The translations under genes were made by a program, and so were the position numbers. Below the pieces are notes generated by a model. It was not told the origin of the DNA and did no database searches. It worked only from the letters and a program-made list of their open reading frames with translations. From Carposina sasakii (Eukaryota; Arthropoda; Insecta; Lepidoptera; Carposinidae): a stretch of DNA of 64,000 bases. The stretch covers positions 1,116,001 to 1,180,000 of the forward strand of contig CP053162.1 of NCBI GenBank assembly GCA_014607495.2. Reading direction: 5' to 3'. This document shows, one piece after another, positions 42,531 through 55,492 of this stretch (positions are counted from its first letter, which is position 1; each line of letters opens with the position of its first letter).

Positions 42531-43454
42531 TTACCATCTCTTTTTGAAATTACATTATTAGAAACGTTATTTTTCATCCCGATACCTATACATAAGCCAA
42601 ATCTCAAATTATTTTTGCTCCTTACGATGGTGCGTAGTGTTTAAGTGTAAATAATTGCTACAATTACGCTAAAAGTCCGAACGCCTGGCAACTGTGTACT
42701 CCATTATTTTGAACTACTTAATCAAAAAGTCAAATTACGCCAATTTTCTTACCACTCACTGTAATGGCGCACAAATTGAATTGAATGCAAGTAATTGTTA
42801 GCAATTTGTGTGTTATCGCGTTATTGCTATTTTATATTATATTGCTATATGCTATTTTCTATTAGTCAGGAGCGCAACACACGTTTAAGAAAGTGCATTT
42901 GTATTTATGGATTTTTAAATAAATTCAATATTGCAGGATGGATAAAAATGTGCATAAGACGTATCGTATAAGCGAATACCTTAAATTAATGACAAACTAT
43001 CTATGTACCTATAAATAATTGAAAATTAGAACGCAATTTATATATGTGTACGGTCCATTCATGCTAATATTAAGGCTTGTTTCAAATAGATAACCGCTTG
43101 ACAATTTTCTAATTTGGCAATTTGCGAATCTGACCATTTGCGAGTTTGCCAGTCTGCGAACTTGACAATTTGCGCCTAAAGGTTATTTTTAACTAAGGAT
43201 AGTACAAAACCATTTTTAAACACGTAATAAATACTTGATATAGTAATTGACGATATATTTTTCATATTGTCAAATAGGCTATTGAAAGTAGATGCCTCTG
43301 CTGATAGGCTTCAATAGAATACTACGGCAGAATCTCCTTCGGTGCATGTCGTAAGAGTCGATTAAGTAATTTAGGGGAGCCTCTAAAGCGAGGAGCTATC
43401 AAACTTGTGACTGATTGTTTATACCCAGGTGTCTGATTTACAGCGTATTGATAA
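42531..43454. other. Intergenic, no gene seen
   Basis: AT-rich. Short direct phrases ('gacaatttgcg', 'gaccatttgcg', 'gccagtctgcg') recur at 43098-43165. A family F piece lies near 43330-43400. Confidence 0.4.
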
Positions 43455-43690
43455 GTGGGCATTGTATATAAATGATATTCACACACTTCACAACACATTA
43501 ACTTAGTCCCACATTAAGATCCATAAGGTCTTGTGTCGTGGGTACTAAGCAACGGTATATAAATACATAGATAAGTATAGAAACATCCATGACTCAGAAA
43601 CAAACATCAATATTCATATTATCAATGTTTGCGTCTACCGGGATTCGAACCCAGGACCTATGGCGCTGCAGGCATTGAAACCACTGTGTG
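43455..43690 (-). mobile_element. tRNA-derived SINE, family T
   Basis: Full-length relative of 26435-26665, with B-box (inverted) 'gggattcgaaccc' and the body 'gtgggactaagttaatgtg' inverted. Confidence 0.8.
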
Positions 43691-44184
43691 GGGTGTGCAA
43701 GCCTGCCTTGATGTAACAGCGTAAATCAGTGCGATGTTTATCGCTTACATCAGGGGCCAGCATGACCCGGCGGATCTTCATTAATATTCAAAAGATATTT
43801 ATCGGCAAGGGTTTCCGGGATCGCGCGTGTCCATTGTGCATGCTGACGGGGATTATTTTAGTTAACTCATGATACACAGGCATTACCAAAATGTAATAGA
43901 AATGCATGGATATACATGTTTTAATCAAAGTAAAATTATATTTCAATTGAATTGATAGAGTTTGGTTATCGACACGTTTGCTCTAATAGAAAGGCTTCAT
44001 TCTCACGTGTTCGTCATATCACGTGATGTAGTCTAACCGCAATTGGTAGAAATGTTACGTCAGCGAATGCCAATGTGAAAGGATGTTACATGGTCTTAGA
44101 TCAAAGGATCTCAAGGTTTAGATAAGATTATCGCCTTACAAAATTCTTCTCATCAGCAAAGAAGGATATACTTATCTATGTATT

Positions 44185-44270
44185 AATATACCGTTGCTTA
44201 GTACCCGCGACACAAGACCGTATGGATCTTAATGTGGGACTAAGTTAATGTGTTGTGAAGTGTGGGAATA
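44185..44270 (+). repeat. SINE family T, 3' part
   Basis: It contains 'ccgttgcttagtacccgcg' and 'gtgggactaagttaatgtg'. Followed at 44272-44320 by AAATTT low-complexity sequence. Confidence 0.7.
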
Positions 44271-45164
44271 TTTAAATTTAAATTTAAAAAATTTAAATTT
44301 AAAAATTTAAATTTAAAATAGAAGGAGATGTAGCTGACGTATTCCAGTGAAGCACAGAATGCGCACACGGATGATTTTAATAGATTGAAGAGACAATATG
44401 GTCGGTTCTAACAGATACACAACATACTTCAAGGTTGTTCCACCTATTCCTTTCTGTCTCAGCCATTTTAATTAAGAATAGAGAGGGACAGACATAACTA
44501 ATTTTAAGTTTATGTTTAAGTGTGATGGTCAGAATCGACCACAATATGACGTAACGTGTAATGACAATGGAAACAAGATCGCAGAGTTGTGTTTTAGCTA
44601 AATCACTTGTAATTACAGTCGGCATTTGTAATCATTCAGTAGTGACGTCACTGATCGTGTGCGTTCTATACACACATGATACACAGATTTACATTAGCCT
44701 ATTGCAGTCCACTCCTGGACTAGGCTATGGCCCTATAATATAAAACTAAATCTTGCACATCGAATTCTGGAAAGAATGACCCCTTACATAGAAATCATCT
44801 TTTTTCTAAAACCTATCGAAAATTTAATATTTCGTGATTGGCTTCGTGCGATAACATGCCCTATAAGACCAAATCAGTCGACTATCTCATTCCAAACTTT
44901 CTGAAGAAGCATAGGCAGAATATAAAATAATATTTTATTATTTCATTCTTTCTCATTTGGGTGTATAATTATTTCATGTGCCCAACATTTTCACACAAAA
45001 GTTTGTCGTGTGAATAGATAGTAATGAAAAAACATGTTAATTTATTCACACTTCACGTTATGAAGCACGTGGCTCTACGTGGATAGGCGAATACAGCAGA
45101 ATCAGGGCAGTGTAGGGTGACGATTCTTATGCCACCCGACATTATCTCTAAGCTCGACATAAAT

Positions 45165-45232
45165 AAACGACACAAGACCTTATGGATCTTTATGTGGGAC
45201 TAAGTTAATGTGTTGTGAAGTGTGTGAATATA
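45165..45232 (+). repeat. SINE family T, 3' part
   Basis: It contains 'acacaagaccttatggatc' and 'aatgtgttgtgaagtgtgtg'. Confidence 0.7.
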
Positions 45233-45254
45233 AAAAAAAAAAATCATATATATA

Positions 45255-45600
45255 CAGGGTGATTTTTCGTTGCCACCCTTAACGAAGTACGTACTCTATA
45301 CATGAAATAAAGTAAGTTTATGCCAATAAAAATTGCTGGGAAACGATGTAAATAAAAAAAAAATGTGTCCAGTGTTTATGCTAGTTTTTTCATAGATAGA
45401 TATTAATTATTTCTCGTAAAAAAATCTTGTTACGCGCGTCTTTGTGCATTTATGCAGAAAAATGCAGTCTATTTACTCAACTTTGGACCCTAATATCTTG
45501 GGAACTACACTTGCCAGGTATGCTTCCATGGAGAAAAATGATCGTGATGATGAAGAGATTTCGTAGTTTTCGGGAACGTTGACGACCTAAAAATCACCTG
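45255..45600 (+). mobile_element. CAGGGTG MITE, family B
   Basis: TA-bounded, from CAGGGTGATTTTTCGTTGCC to 'gacgacctaaaaatcacctg'. Confidence 0.8.
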
Positions 45601-46309
45601 TATATCTCTTACTGTGAATAAATAAAAAAATTATAACTGAAATCTTATGAACTTACAATATTTCAGTAATAAAAAAAAAAATTGTAACCGAAATCTTATA
45701 AACCTACAACATTTCGGCAATATAAAAGACCTTATAACTGATAAGCTCAATCACAGCTTTCGTGTAAAATGTCTACTAAGTTCTGCAAAATAGTGAACGT
45801 AATAGCCGCCCAGGTCGCAGGTCAGACGGTATTCATGTAGCATGAAAGAGGTCGTATCAAAGGCCTCACCTTCGCTATCTCGCCGGAATGTTTGAGATGT
45901 GTGATGTGCCAGCTTAATGACTTGTGTTTTTCAAGGAATTTCTAATTATGCGTTTAGTTCGAGCATGTGTTTTTGGCGATGAGTCGACAGGTTGAGGTGG
46001 GGGAAAATAGTTGAGATGCCAGCTAGAACATTATTGTTAATTTACAAAATACTTTAATATGAACGACCTAACTATGGTTTTTGTACCCGTCCCAAAGTTA
46101 TATTTACGTAGAAAGAAAATATCTATCAATACTATCTACCATACCATATCAATCGATTAAGAAATAAAAAGGGTTATTTTTCTTTTTTTTTGTTTGTATA
46201 TTTCTTTGTCACAGGACGAACAGAAGATCTAAATACAGAATGCCTAATAAAAAGCAGATATTTTTAAGTCTCTAGTCATGGGGTTATCTATGTAGTTTAT
46301 ACATACATA
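45601..46309. other. Intergenic, no gene seen
   Basis: A near-duplicate phrase ('ataactgaaatcttatgaac' and 'gtaaccgaaatcttataaac') occurs at 45630-45700. Nothing else recognised. Confidence 0.4.
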
Positions 46310-46560
46310 TAATCACGCCTTTATCCCTTACGGGGTAGGTAGAGCACCAAGGGCCGATAGAACCACATGGTGCCACTTCTGACCAATTTTGAGGGTATAG
46401 TTGTGATGTACAAGTTCGGTTAGTAGTGACAGGTGGTCAGCCTATCGCCTACAAAACACCAAGACCCTCTTGTCCCTCTACTAACTTGTACAGTATGCCC
46501 GGGAAGAGAAGCAGCTGTCGTATTTTACGTTATTTTTCACTTCCAGAGCAGCATAGAATG
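46310..46560 (-). repeat. Dispersed repeat family E, full
   Basis: It runs from 'atcacgcctttatccc' to 'tttttcacttccagagcag', the inverse of 1082-1350. Confidence 0.7.
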
Positions 46561-46909
46561 TAGTTTTTATATAATTGAAACAACTTAATGTATGAGATAA
46601 AAGCACTATATTAAAAAGCACTTAAATAATTATTGTACAACAGTGACCCCATGCCATACAATGTACAAGCAAACTGTAACTACGGCAGTTACGTATCCAA
46701 AGTTACTACAATCTCTATGACTAACACAATAAAACTTAGTTTACGACCGGATACGCAAACGCTATTACGACGTAACTAAAACAACTTAGACCAAGGCACT
46801 AGTTAGGAATTGGGATCCTTAGATTGAAGCCAAATAAGTAAGTGTTAACAACAAAGTTGTGAAAAACTTAATTAGTCTTTATTCGTTTAATAATGGTGTC
46901 ATCTAAAGG

Positions 46910-47090
46910 TGGGTTCCCGCGGTGCGTGATATTACGGACAGACGCGCACCAGCCCGCACCACGGATCGTGGGAAACGGAGCGTCCGTGGTAATGCAGACG
47001 CGTCCGTGGCGGTGCGTGCGGATCCGCGGTGATAAATGTAGGCGGACGCGGACCAGCTCGCACCGACACGCACCGTGCGAAGGGGTCGTA
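46910..47090. mobile_element. GC-rich inverted-repeat element
   Basis: Strongly GC/CpG-rich, with TTCCCGCGGTGCGTG at the left and its near inverse CACGCACCGTGCGAA at the right, and inner 'gcgtccgtgg' phrases. It looks like the 'ggttcccgcg' MITEs of Lepidoptera. The 91- and 65-codon frames are by-products of its composition. Confidence 0.55.
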
Positions 47091-47129
47091 AGGGTGTCAT
47101 GTCTATTATCTATGAGAGGACGGAGGATT

Positions 47130-47350
47130 CTATATTGCAGGTCACTGCTAGACGTTGGCCTCCCCTAGGGCACGCCACAAGGCTACTTCTATAGAGAGGT
47201 TTTTGCCTATAGTCACCACGTTGGCCAGGCGGAATGGTGACCGCAGTGTGATTTTCAGACTACGTTGTCAACACGAGAGTCACTGCTGCCCACCGTTCGA
47301 AAACCCTTACTAGCCTCTTACAATACCCACGGGCAGACAAAGGGTAGTGA
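47130..47350 (-). repeat. RTE-type LINE 3' tail, family G
   Basis: It contains 'aggtcactgctagacgttgg', 'gggcacgccacaaggctac' and 'aatggtgaccgcagtgtg'. Confidence 0.7.
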
Positions 47351-47429
47351 TATTCTATCCCGCCGATACCACACGGCGATATTTCGATACATCTTTACTA
47401 ATACTATTTACCTACATAAATGCGAAAGT

Positions 47430-47570
47430 AGGTAACTCTATCTGTCTCGCTTTCACGCCCAAACTAATAAACCGATTTAAATAAAATTTGGTACACATAT
47501 AGTCTAGAGTCTGAGAAAGGACAAAGGCTACTTTTTATCCTGGAAAAATATTTTATCCCGGATAATTCTG
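47430..47570 (+). repeat. Helitron-like body, end missing
   Basis: It contains 'ctgtctcgctttcacgccc', 'aaaggctactttttatcc' and 'tttatcccggataattctg', but no terminal hairpin. Confidence 0.5.
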
Positions 47571-48631
47571 ACTAGTTATAATATATTTATGACCTACTAA
47601 GTAAACGTTGTTACTGAACAGGCTCGCTCTCAAATATTTGGACAGTCAATATTCGATACAATAAGCTGCGCCGGAAGCTATTAAAAGCTTGTTTGTTCTA
47701 ACAAATAAGTGTATTCGATTTTGGAATAAGTAATGAAATATGTATATATGTATTTTCACACGTCACATCACATTAACCTAGTAAGATCCCTAAATTCTAT
47801 TATCGTGGAAGTGAACTGGAAAAACAATCAAATAATAAAGTGAACATTTCAAATTTACAAGCCAAATACTATTAGAGGTAGTTTCAGCAGTTTTAGAATT
47901 AAATTTTGAGCGACTAATGGAAACTATTCGTGTAGGTATTGCATTTTGGAACTTAATATAAATGTATTGTGCGGTTTTACTAGGTGTCGGTGTGGAGGTT
48001 TTAATTATGTCGTAGTTTCAGGGACTTCCTGAATGTCATGAAAACTGCGCACACGTGCCTAAAGCCTGCCATACAAGCCATATATTCGCTGCCGGCAGAT
48101 TTTCTAAGCATGCCGAAATGAGTCCAACGCCTAGTGCTAGAATGCAAATAAGCCTCGGCGGCACCTCTAGAGAACCTTGCCGACACGTGAAAGTTTCTTA
48201 ACTGCCGCTATATGACGGCACCGCTATCCTATGAACCATTACGTAACGCTTGTAGTTTGATTCCTGACAGCTAAACAATCTTTTTGAATAGGTACATCCC
48301 GATTTCCGAACAGAAATGCGCGTGACCGCAGCGTTTTAAGCGCGTGAGTTTAGACGTGCCAGTTCATAAATAATTCTAAATAATGTTTGCCGAATAATTT
48401 AATATACGCGAAGAGCACGAGGCGAATTTTACTGACAGCCTGTATCATGGAGTAAGGATAAACGGGATATGTTATAGTCAATCTGCCCTGTCAATATAAT
48501 GTATTTTTAAATAAGTCAACTTATTTTTGACACGAAATTAGGTAGGTAACAAGAAAGAACTTTTACCTACTATGGCACCTTTATAAGTTTACTAATACTC
48601 GTATGTAAACATCTTATTAGCAATAGCTCAG
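47571..48631. other. Intergenic, no gene recognised
   Basis: A SINE T fragment (minus) lies near 47757-47790. The 61-codon minus frame at 48001-48186 has no recognised domain. Confidence 0.4.
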
Positions 48632-48823
48632 ATTGTCCCTACCCAAACTGCAGAAATACACATTTGTGATGCTAAACACCTGCTAGAAGAATGTCCAGCA
48701 CTTAAAGAAGAACGACACACGGATCTGATACAAACGGAAGAAAAATTGGACTTAAAGAAGATGTTACAAAATGCGGAAAACTATCGGAATATATACGACT
48801 TTATTAAGGCAACGGAAATTTAA
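48632..48823 (+). pseudogene. Non-LTR retrotransposon ORF2 C-terminus
   Basis: The frame ends at TAA 48821-48823 and contains 'CDAKHLLEECPALKEER'. The H-L-L-x-E-C-P motif is typical of the cysteine/histidine-bearing C-terminal end of ORF2 in Jockey/R1/I-type LINEs. Only the last 60 or so codons remain. The following 'agtgaagtgatagtgaagtg' would be 3' UTR. Confidence 0.6.
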
Positions 48824-49119
48824 ATGAAAAACAAACAAACTAGTGAAGTGATAGTGAAGTGAATGAAAGAAACGTTTTATACTTTATTTGTAAATTTTTA
48901 TATCGTAACAGCAAATTTTAAGAATGTTATTTTGTTACATATTATCATGGTGAAAGGACTTGTACCAGTGCCAAATAAATATTTAAAAATAAATTACGTG
49001 TTCCAGTATGAACACGTAATTTTTTGTAACAGAATTTAAAAGTAAAAAAAATAACACAAATCATCTATAAAACCTCTGTGCCCCCTAAATCTGCACCTGC
49101 ATGCTTTGTTACCAAAATG
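48824..49119. other. Probable 3' UTR of the LINE remnant
   Basis: AT-rich sequence following the ORF2 stop. No poly(A) tail is obvious and no other feature is seen. Confidence 0.3.
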
Positions 49120-49320
49120 AGGTAGCCAAAGTTATAAGACCACAAGGAAGATCCATACAGCCACGTTCAGCACAGCGGGGCCAGATGTTAATAATCAGTG
49201 ACAATTTTCTAGCTCATCGCCTGAGAGAAAACCCATGAGTTCCCCCTGTCTTACGACCTGCACGGAAGGAGATGCAGCTAATATATTCCAGTAAGGCCCA
49301 TATGAGCACAGGCAATATAA
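49120..49320 (+). repeat. Dispersed repeat family F
   Basis: It runs from 'accaaaatgaggtagcc' to 'ttccagtaaggcccatat'. Confidence 0.6.
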
Positions 49321-49851
49321 AGAATCACTTTGACCCAAAGTGGTCCTCTTTAGAAATCAGTCATATCTAGACCCTCTCTTTTCTGTATTTCCTCCAGGAT
49401 GTACTCCCTAAAATAGCGTCAGCTGTTCCAAATGAATATGGTGAGCCGGTTTCTGTAATATTTGGTTTTTGGGTTGTTGTATTTTGTACGAGGTTTACAG
49501 TGTTATTAAAACATTGTTTCTAAGTAAACACTAATAGTTACAACATGAGCTAATTGATTTTGACACTTATTATTTTAGAAAGTTTTAATTTATGACATCT
49601 CTTGTTTAAGATACAATCTGGTTCGATATATATTAATTATTATATTTCACAGGCTAATTTTCTTTATGTATTTTCTTTTGCATATTTATTGTGCCGATAG
49701 CCTGATAATAGGGACCAAAAACTAAAATAATAACAAAACATTTTTGATTTGTAGAAGAAAGATTTTGTTTAAAGGAACATGGGTATGTAATGATATAATT
49801 GAAACTCCATTGTACTTGTAGGTGGAGCCAAATACCTGGTGCAGTTTTATA

Positions 49852-50337
49852 CAAAGTGTGACAAAAGGGATATTTTAAGCGAAAAGCTATGAAAATAGCC
49901 CACTATCCACAAAACTTTGAGGCTCAAAATCACGTATTTATTTTTCCAAATAGTATGGAAATTTCCTAAAAAACTCAGCAATGACTCCTTTTTTATTTTC
50001 TTACAAACTTCATTTTAAAGACAAAATGATATACACACACACACCTAGCAAGGATGTATAACTAAAATTGGATAAACCTATTTATTGTACAGACTTTTTA
50101 GCATCTCCAATGCTTTCTTTAAGATTTTGACAAAAAAAATTAAAGACACTTTTAAGGACATTTGTCTAGGGTCCATTCCATGAAGTTTTTCTTTGCCCCT
50201 AAAAAAAAAAAACAAAAACCGAGCAAACAATCTTGAAAAATAAACATGTGATTTAGCGACTCAATTTTTATAGATAGTTTTGCACAGCGGACTATTTTCA
50301 TAGCGTTTGCACAATATGGGGTATGTTTTACACCCTG
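49852..50337. mobile_element. Family A MITE with internal insertion
   Basis: It starts CAAAGTGTGACAAAAGGG and ends 'gtatgttttacaccctg'. About 240 bp of unrelated sequence (about 49990-50230) interrupts the fold-back, making this copy nearly twice the usual length. Confidence 0.7.
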
Positions 50338-50569
50338 TATAGTACAATGACCTATCTATTCTACCACTAGTTACTAACATTATATAGTGTATATTTTAAG
50401 GTAGGTAAACAGCATTGGCATCACAAGACGTGACTTGTGTAATCTAAGTGCGAGCACAGTCGCCGGCGGGTATATTAGACCGCAAGATGCTATCAATGAT
50501 GCAAGGATAGGGAGGAAATTCTGTACGATACTTAATTATATAGCGGAGCGTCGATCAGACTTTTTGACC

Positions 50570-50797
50570 ATGTATTAATGGTATTCTATACATCTATACA
50601 TATACTCATAAATGTATCTGCTTGTCTGCCTGTTTATCCAGGCTTGTCTATGAAACGGCTGGTCCGATTTTGACGCGACTTTCACAAGCACGTAGGTGAT
50701 CTAATAATGAATAAATTTAGGCCACTAAATTCTCAGGGGTACGATAAATAATTGAAATTCTAAAGTTGACGAAGACGAAGTCGCGTGTAGCTGCTAG
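50570..50797 (+). repeat. Helitron-like 3' end, diverged
   Basis: It contains 'ctatgaaacggctggtcc', 'gacgaagacgaagtcgcg' and terminal CTAG at 50794-50797. Confidence 0.5.
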
Positions 50798-52519
50798 TAA
50801 ATTATTAAACAGAGAGTTTTCTCGGCTAATTGGCTCTTAATTAATCCATTGTATTTGTCTGTGAATATTATCATAGACAAATACTATAGCAATAAAGAAA
50901 CAGAGTAGAAACAGAAACTTGCCTATATAACAATATATAGAAACCTTAGGTAGAAACGGAGAGATATTAAAATAATACAAAAGAGCCGTGCGTGCTGCCT
51001 ATTTGGAGCCTGTCAGTTACATGCCGCGTATGTGTAGCCTCCAAAGCAGCATGGGACCTGCCCTTTTAGCTAGATACTGCTAAAATAGGTTTAGATTCCC
51101 CCTATTAAGGCCACCTCCACTTTGCATTTCATTAATAGCCGGATGCCATCTCAGCAGAGTTAGGTGTCTACTAAGTTTGCTTGTTTTGTCACTTTTGGTT
51201 CAGTAAACAGAATGGGTTGAGCTTAATGAAATTCGGGATGGGATCTTAAGACAATATGTCATATTGATGGAGGATGGCTTCAGTGGTATGCAGTCTGCAA
51301 TAGCTATGATACTCTTATTTAGGATTTATTTAAATTGGTTTCAATCTGTCTGTATTTTGCTTGAAGTGGGCCTTTCTAGGAAGTGGGCCTTCATAGGCGT
51401 CCTTACCTTAGTATAAATTACCGATCATTTTCATTTAATTATGTCGACAACTACTAACTGCGCCAATTGCTAATTGCGGCATATTGTAGGTATTTTATAA
51501 GTTATTAATATTGTAACCTGAAGGTAGAAGACGGATGATGAATAAACCAGTGTTTGCTTGACTCGCTTGTTTGTCTGTCGTCTCATACACATAACATCGG
51601 TCATAAAATTTTTAAGGGGTTTGTAATACCGCTTCAGGTTACCTAAAACAGCCGATTGTAACAGTCCTAAGGATTCTTTAAAAGAGTTAATTTGTAGAAA
51701 CGAGGGTACTAACTTTGATGGGTAAAGTTTAATTGGCCGCAATGAAAAACGAAAAAAGGAATATCTGGTAAAAACTTTAACACTTGAGTTTATGCCTTCT
51801 TCGCTTTATTTGCGTTTTGGATAATCATTTATATTAGCATTGTTGGTTTTTCTTTCAATATACTTTTTTAATGTATGAATCAAGAAAAAAACTTAGATAT
51901 GCATTTTTATAACTTTTATAAAATGTCTATGTAGGTATTTACGTACTTTGTTCTTGTGTACGATGAACCATGGAAATAAAAAAATAATATCTAAAATTGA
52001 GATACTTACATAATTATCACTTAACAGCGCAACACGTTAATTAGGGTTCCGTTTTTTTACTTAGCACCAGCATTTCACAATTGCCAGAAGGAGGGTTATG
52101 TTTTTACCTGACTGCGCTATGTTCTTCGAGTGTATGTATGTTTCTTTGGCACAATCTAGAGCCTAAACTAGAAAAATTAGAGCCTAAACAAATCCAAGAT
52201 TCTTTTCAAATTCTAACATTGAAATTTGTGTGAAACTTAGTCAAAAAATTGTTTACGAGTATTTTATATCTAATCGACTGACTAATTCGATAGTACAAAG
52301 TCAGAAACTATTCGGTAAATGAAAGCACTTTCGAAATGCGAGGTTCAAACCTCAAATTGAGCTCGGCGAAGGTTCTGGACCCGAAAGATAAATCAAACAA
52401 TTCGAACTGAAAACTAGTACCGAGGTTTGGAACTATTCGAAATTCGGTAAGCATGTTCCAAAAAGTTGCAATAAGGAAAAGTTTTGGTTGTTACTCACAA
52501 ATTAGAATAAACCTACATG
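50798..52519. other. Intergenic, no gene recognised
   Basis: No domain-bearing frame. The 'ggagggttatgtttttacct' phrase near 52090 also occurs (without the tail) near 31140 and marks another dispersed repeat. Confidence 0.4.
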
Positions 52520-52640
52520 CATACAAAATGGGGTAGCTAGAGGTGCATGATCACGAAGCAGATCCTTATAGCCACGTTTCGCGTGGTCAGATGTTAATCA
52601 GTGGCAAGTTGCTAGCTCATCGCCTAAGTTCTAACTACAC
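52520..52640 (+). repeat. Dispersed repeat family F, partial
   Basis: It contains 'aaaatggggtagctagagg', 'agatccttatagccacg' and 'caagttgctagctcatcgc'. Confidence 0.6.
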
Positions 52641-53283
52641 ACTACGACAAGTGTTAGGTAAACATATATCGAGAGACGTGAAAATCAGGGCTCTGGTGCA
52701 ATACTACGAAAAAAAAAGGTACAAAAAGCTTTGTGCTTACTTCAGTTTATTTCACTCAACAAACTACGCTGAAAGCTGAAAATTATCTTTGGAAACATCA
52801 CCTAACCATGGACCGGAAATAGTTGATTTATAACTTTAAAACAGCAATAAAATTCTCCTTCAACGGGGTGATAAACTACCGACATTAATCATTTCATTTA
52901 ACAACTATCTCTGTCGTGTAAAGCTAAATGCAGATAGATGAAGCGAGAAGACAGATACGCTATTTAACAATGCTCTGTATTTGTGCAAAATGGTTTTGTT
53001 GTCTGTTCAGAAACCTTACCTATTTTAGTTCCGTATTGAGTAGCTACTTCTACCAATAAATTTGTTTTTAAAACTTTAAGAATTAATACAGGAATAAGCC
53101 GTCAATAATCCTAGCTGATATATTAATGCGAAAGAAATTTTGGGTGTCTATCTGTCTGGCTTTCACGCCAAAACTACTGAAATTCCTATGCTAAACGTGT
53201 ATAAGGGATCTTCTATATGATCTTACAGTTCTGGGTAGTACCTCATTTTGGGAATACAGACGTACATCTATATCTATAATAAT
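52641..53283. other. Intergenic, no gene seen
   Basis: A short Helitron-like phrase ('ctatctgtctggctttcacg') lies near 53140-53165, and a family F end near 53215-53265. Nothing coding recognised. Confidence 0.4.
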
Positions 53284-53598
53284 AATAAAAATGTAACGGA
53301 TCGCTATCTGTACATGGAAGATTATTGAGAAATAATAGGAGACCTTGATCAACGCAATAGCACGCAAAAGAATGATTTTTGTAATTTTAGTCTGTTTGTC
53401 GATTCGTCTGTGCGTTTGTGCACGCTAATCTCAGAAACGGCTGAACCGATTTCCATGTAGTTTTCAGGAATATATTGTGACAGGTCCCACTTAACATACA
53501 GGCTACTTTTTATTCCGGGAAAATGTTTTTATCCCGGATAATTTCGACATTTTGTTTTTTCTGTAGTCCACGCGGACGGAGTCGCGGGCGTCCACTAT
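53284..53598 (+). mobile_element. Helitron-like non-autonomous element
   Basis: Full relative of 32336-32657, from 'aaatgtaacggatcgctatc' to the GGACG/CGTCC hairpin and CTAT (53595-53598), a CTRR variant with the last base changed. Confidence 0.65.
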
Positions 53599-54159
53599 AT
53601 GTACATATGTTGCTTCAAATGAGCGATATTATTATTTGCAGAATAACTCTCTGGTAGTTCCTCAGAGACATGATTCAGTCAACAAACACATTTGAATAAC
53701 ATTAATATTGTTATGTATATCACTGTCCTGGCTTAAAATTTGCATATACGCAGGTGTCCCACGAGAGGTATTGTTTGTACGGTGTCTACCATGAATTGAT
53801 GTACGGAGAGGAGGTTTCAAAATCACGCTTATTTTTTTAAGGCCCACTTTTCACCATTAAGCTTTTTAAGAGGTCGTAGTCGTGAATGGCCATGGCCTTT
53901 ATTAACGGTCGAAAATTATGTGTTTTTCAAATATTTAATTAAAATATCGACACATTTACGAATATAAAATTTACAAGATGGTCTGAACAATATATAATTC
54001 ATCAACAACACCTGACACATCTCATTCGCTTTATATATTTTTCAAGTCTTATAATTCTTGTTTGTAGAAAAATATTTACTACCACTGCTTCTTTTGAAAA
54101 TAGAGGTGGTTAGAGGAGGTTAGAGGTTCTGCCCATATTTATTTATTTATTTATTTATA
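53599..54159. other. Intergenic, no gene seen
   Basis: Nothing recognised apart from a (TTTA)n run at about 54138-54160. Confidence 0.4.
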
Positions 54160-54370
54160 CTCGCCGGACCTTCACCGATCAAATTGGTGAAATTCTAAAG
54201 AAAGGTCAGGTCAAGAGTAACCTAAACCGACGAGCGTGCATGAAGAATATCATGAAAGTAAATGAAGCGAAAGAGGTGTGTCAGGATCGTAGCAAATGAA
54301 GATCCGTGATCTCTGCCTACCCCTCCGGGAAAGAAGCGTGATTTTTATGTATGTATGTATGTATACTCGT
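54160..54370 (+). pseudogene. LINE ORF2 C-terminal remnant, decayed
   Basis: Nucleotide relative of 6530-6725. 'tcaccgatcaaattggtgaa', 'cgtgcatgaagaata' and 'gatccgtgatctctgcctac' match with scattered changes. Frames are broken. Confidence 0.65.
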
Positions 54371-54965
54371 ATGTATCCGGACTTGACGGCATTACAGCGA
54401 TACCAAGGTGCAGTCAAGTTTAGGATAGTTATCATGCTGGGCAGGGGGGTTTGTGACCGCAGTGTGATTTTCGGAATATGTTGTCAACTGGCGCTCGGCA
54501 GTCATTAGATACAAAACATGATAACAAATTACTATACCCGCTCCATTTTGTAACTACTATGTAGCTGACCGCAACGATACGGGTGGACGGATATGTATGG
54601 AGATGACAGAGGATACTCTATAACTTTATGCATAACTTTGTATTGTTGCTTGTATAAAACACCAAAGACCCTTTATAGTTTAGGCTCTAACATCGCATTG
54701 GCCACTTCGACAAGTGAACGAATCAAAAAGAAACAGAAAAAATCTGCAATTTCAGCTGATATTGACAGCTCCCGGCTTACGCTACTAAGACCCGTCCACA
54801 CTGAGATATTTCACAGCGAGTAGGAGGTTTTTAATACTCGTACCCTGTTTTACATTAAACATAACATGGTACGATCATACTATATTATAGTTACCACAAA
54901 ATCATCAAAGGGGTAGGGTAGAATTTTGTAAATTACACTACTCACTCACTTTCACTAGTAAGCTT

Positions 54966-55090
54966 ATACAGAGTGTAATAAAAAGAGTATGCAAGTGAAA
55001 TGCAATGAAAAATTTAAAAGTAAATCATGTAAATTTTTTCAGGTAGTGTGGAGAATTCCAAAATAATTTAGTACTGTTCATATAATAATG
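54966..55090 (+). repeat. Decayed family A MITE arm
   Basis: 'acagagtgtaataaaaagag' and 'tttcaggtagtgtggagaa' resemble one arm. The other arm may survive near 55440-55490. Confidence 0.45.
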
Positions 55091-55492
55091 TATCCCAACT
55101 AATATTATAAATCGAAAGTAATCTGTCTGTCTGTCTCTGTTACTTTCCGCTTAAATCGCAACGATTTGATAAAGTACAGCTTTAGATGAGACAGAGTTTA
55201 TTCGAAAAAAAGAGAATGAAATAGAGTTGAAAGTGTATGATTCAATTTTGATAAAACCAAAAATTATATTAAACTTGATAGAATCATAAACATGTTCTAG
55301 CATTTGTTTCTAAGTGAAATAGTGAAAGTTAGTATGCAAGTTCGTCAAATATCAATATCAAAAAAATCGTTTGTAGCTGTTCATGAAATAAATTTCTGTA
55401 TACGGATCGTCCACTAGTTAAAAAATAAATTTGATCTCGAGTGTCAAACTTTTTGATAGGTTCTTTATAGTGCGTATAAACACATATATATA

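Noticed and set aside
46893..47168. 91-codon frame
   Set aside because: It lies on a GC-rich inverted-repeat element, and its arginine-rich composition follows from the repeat.
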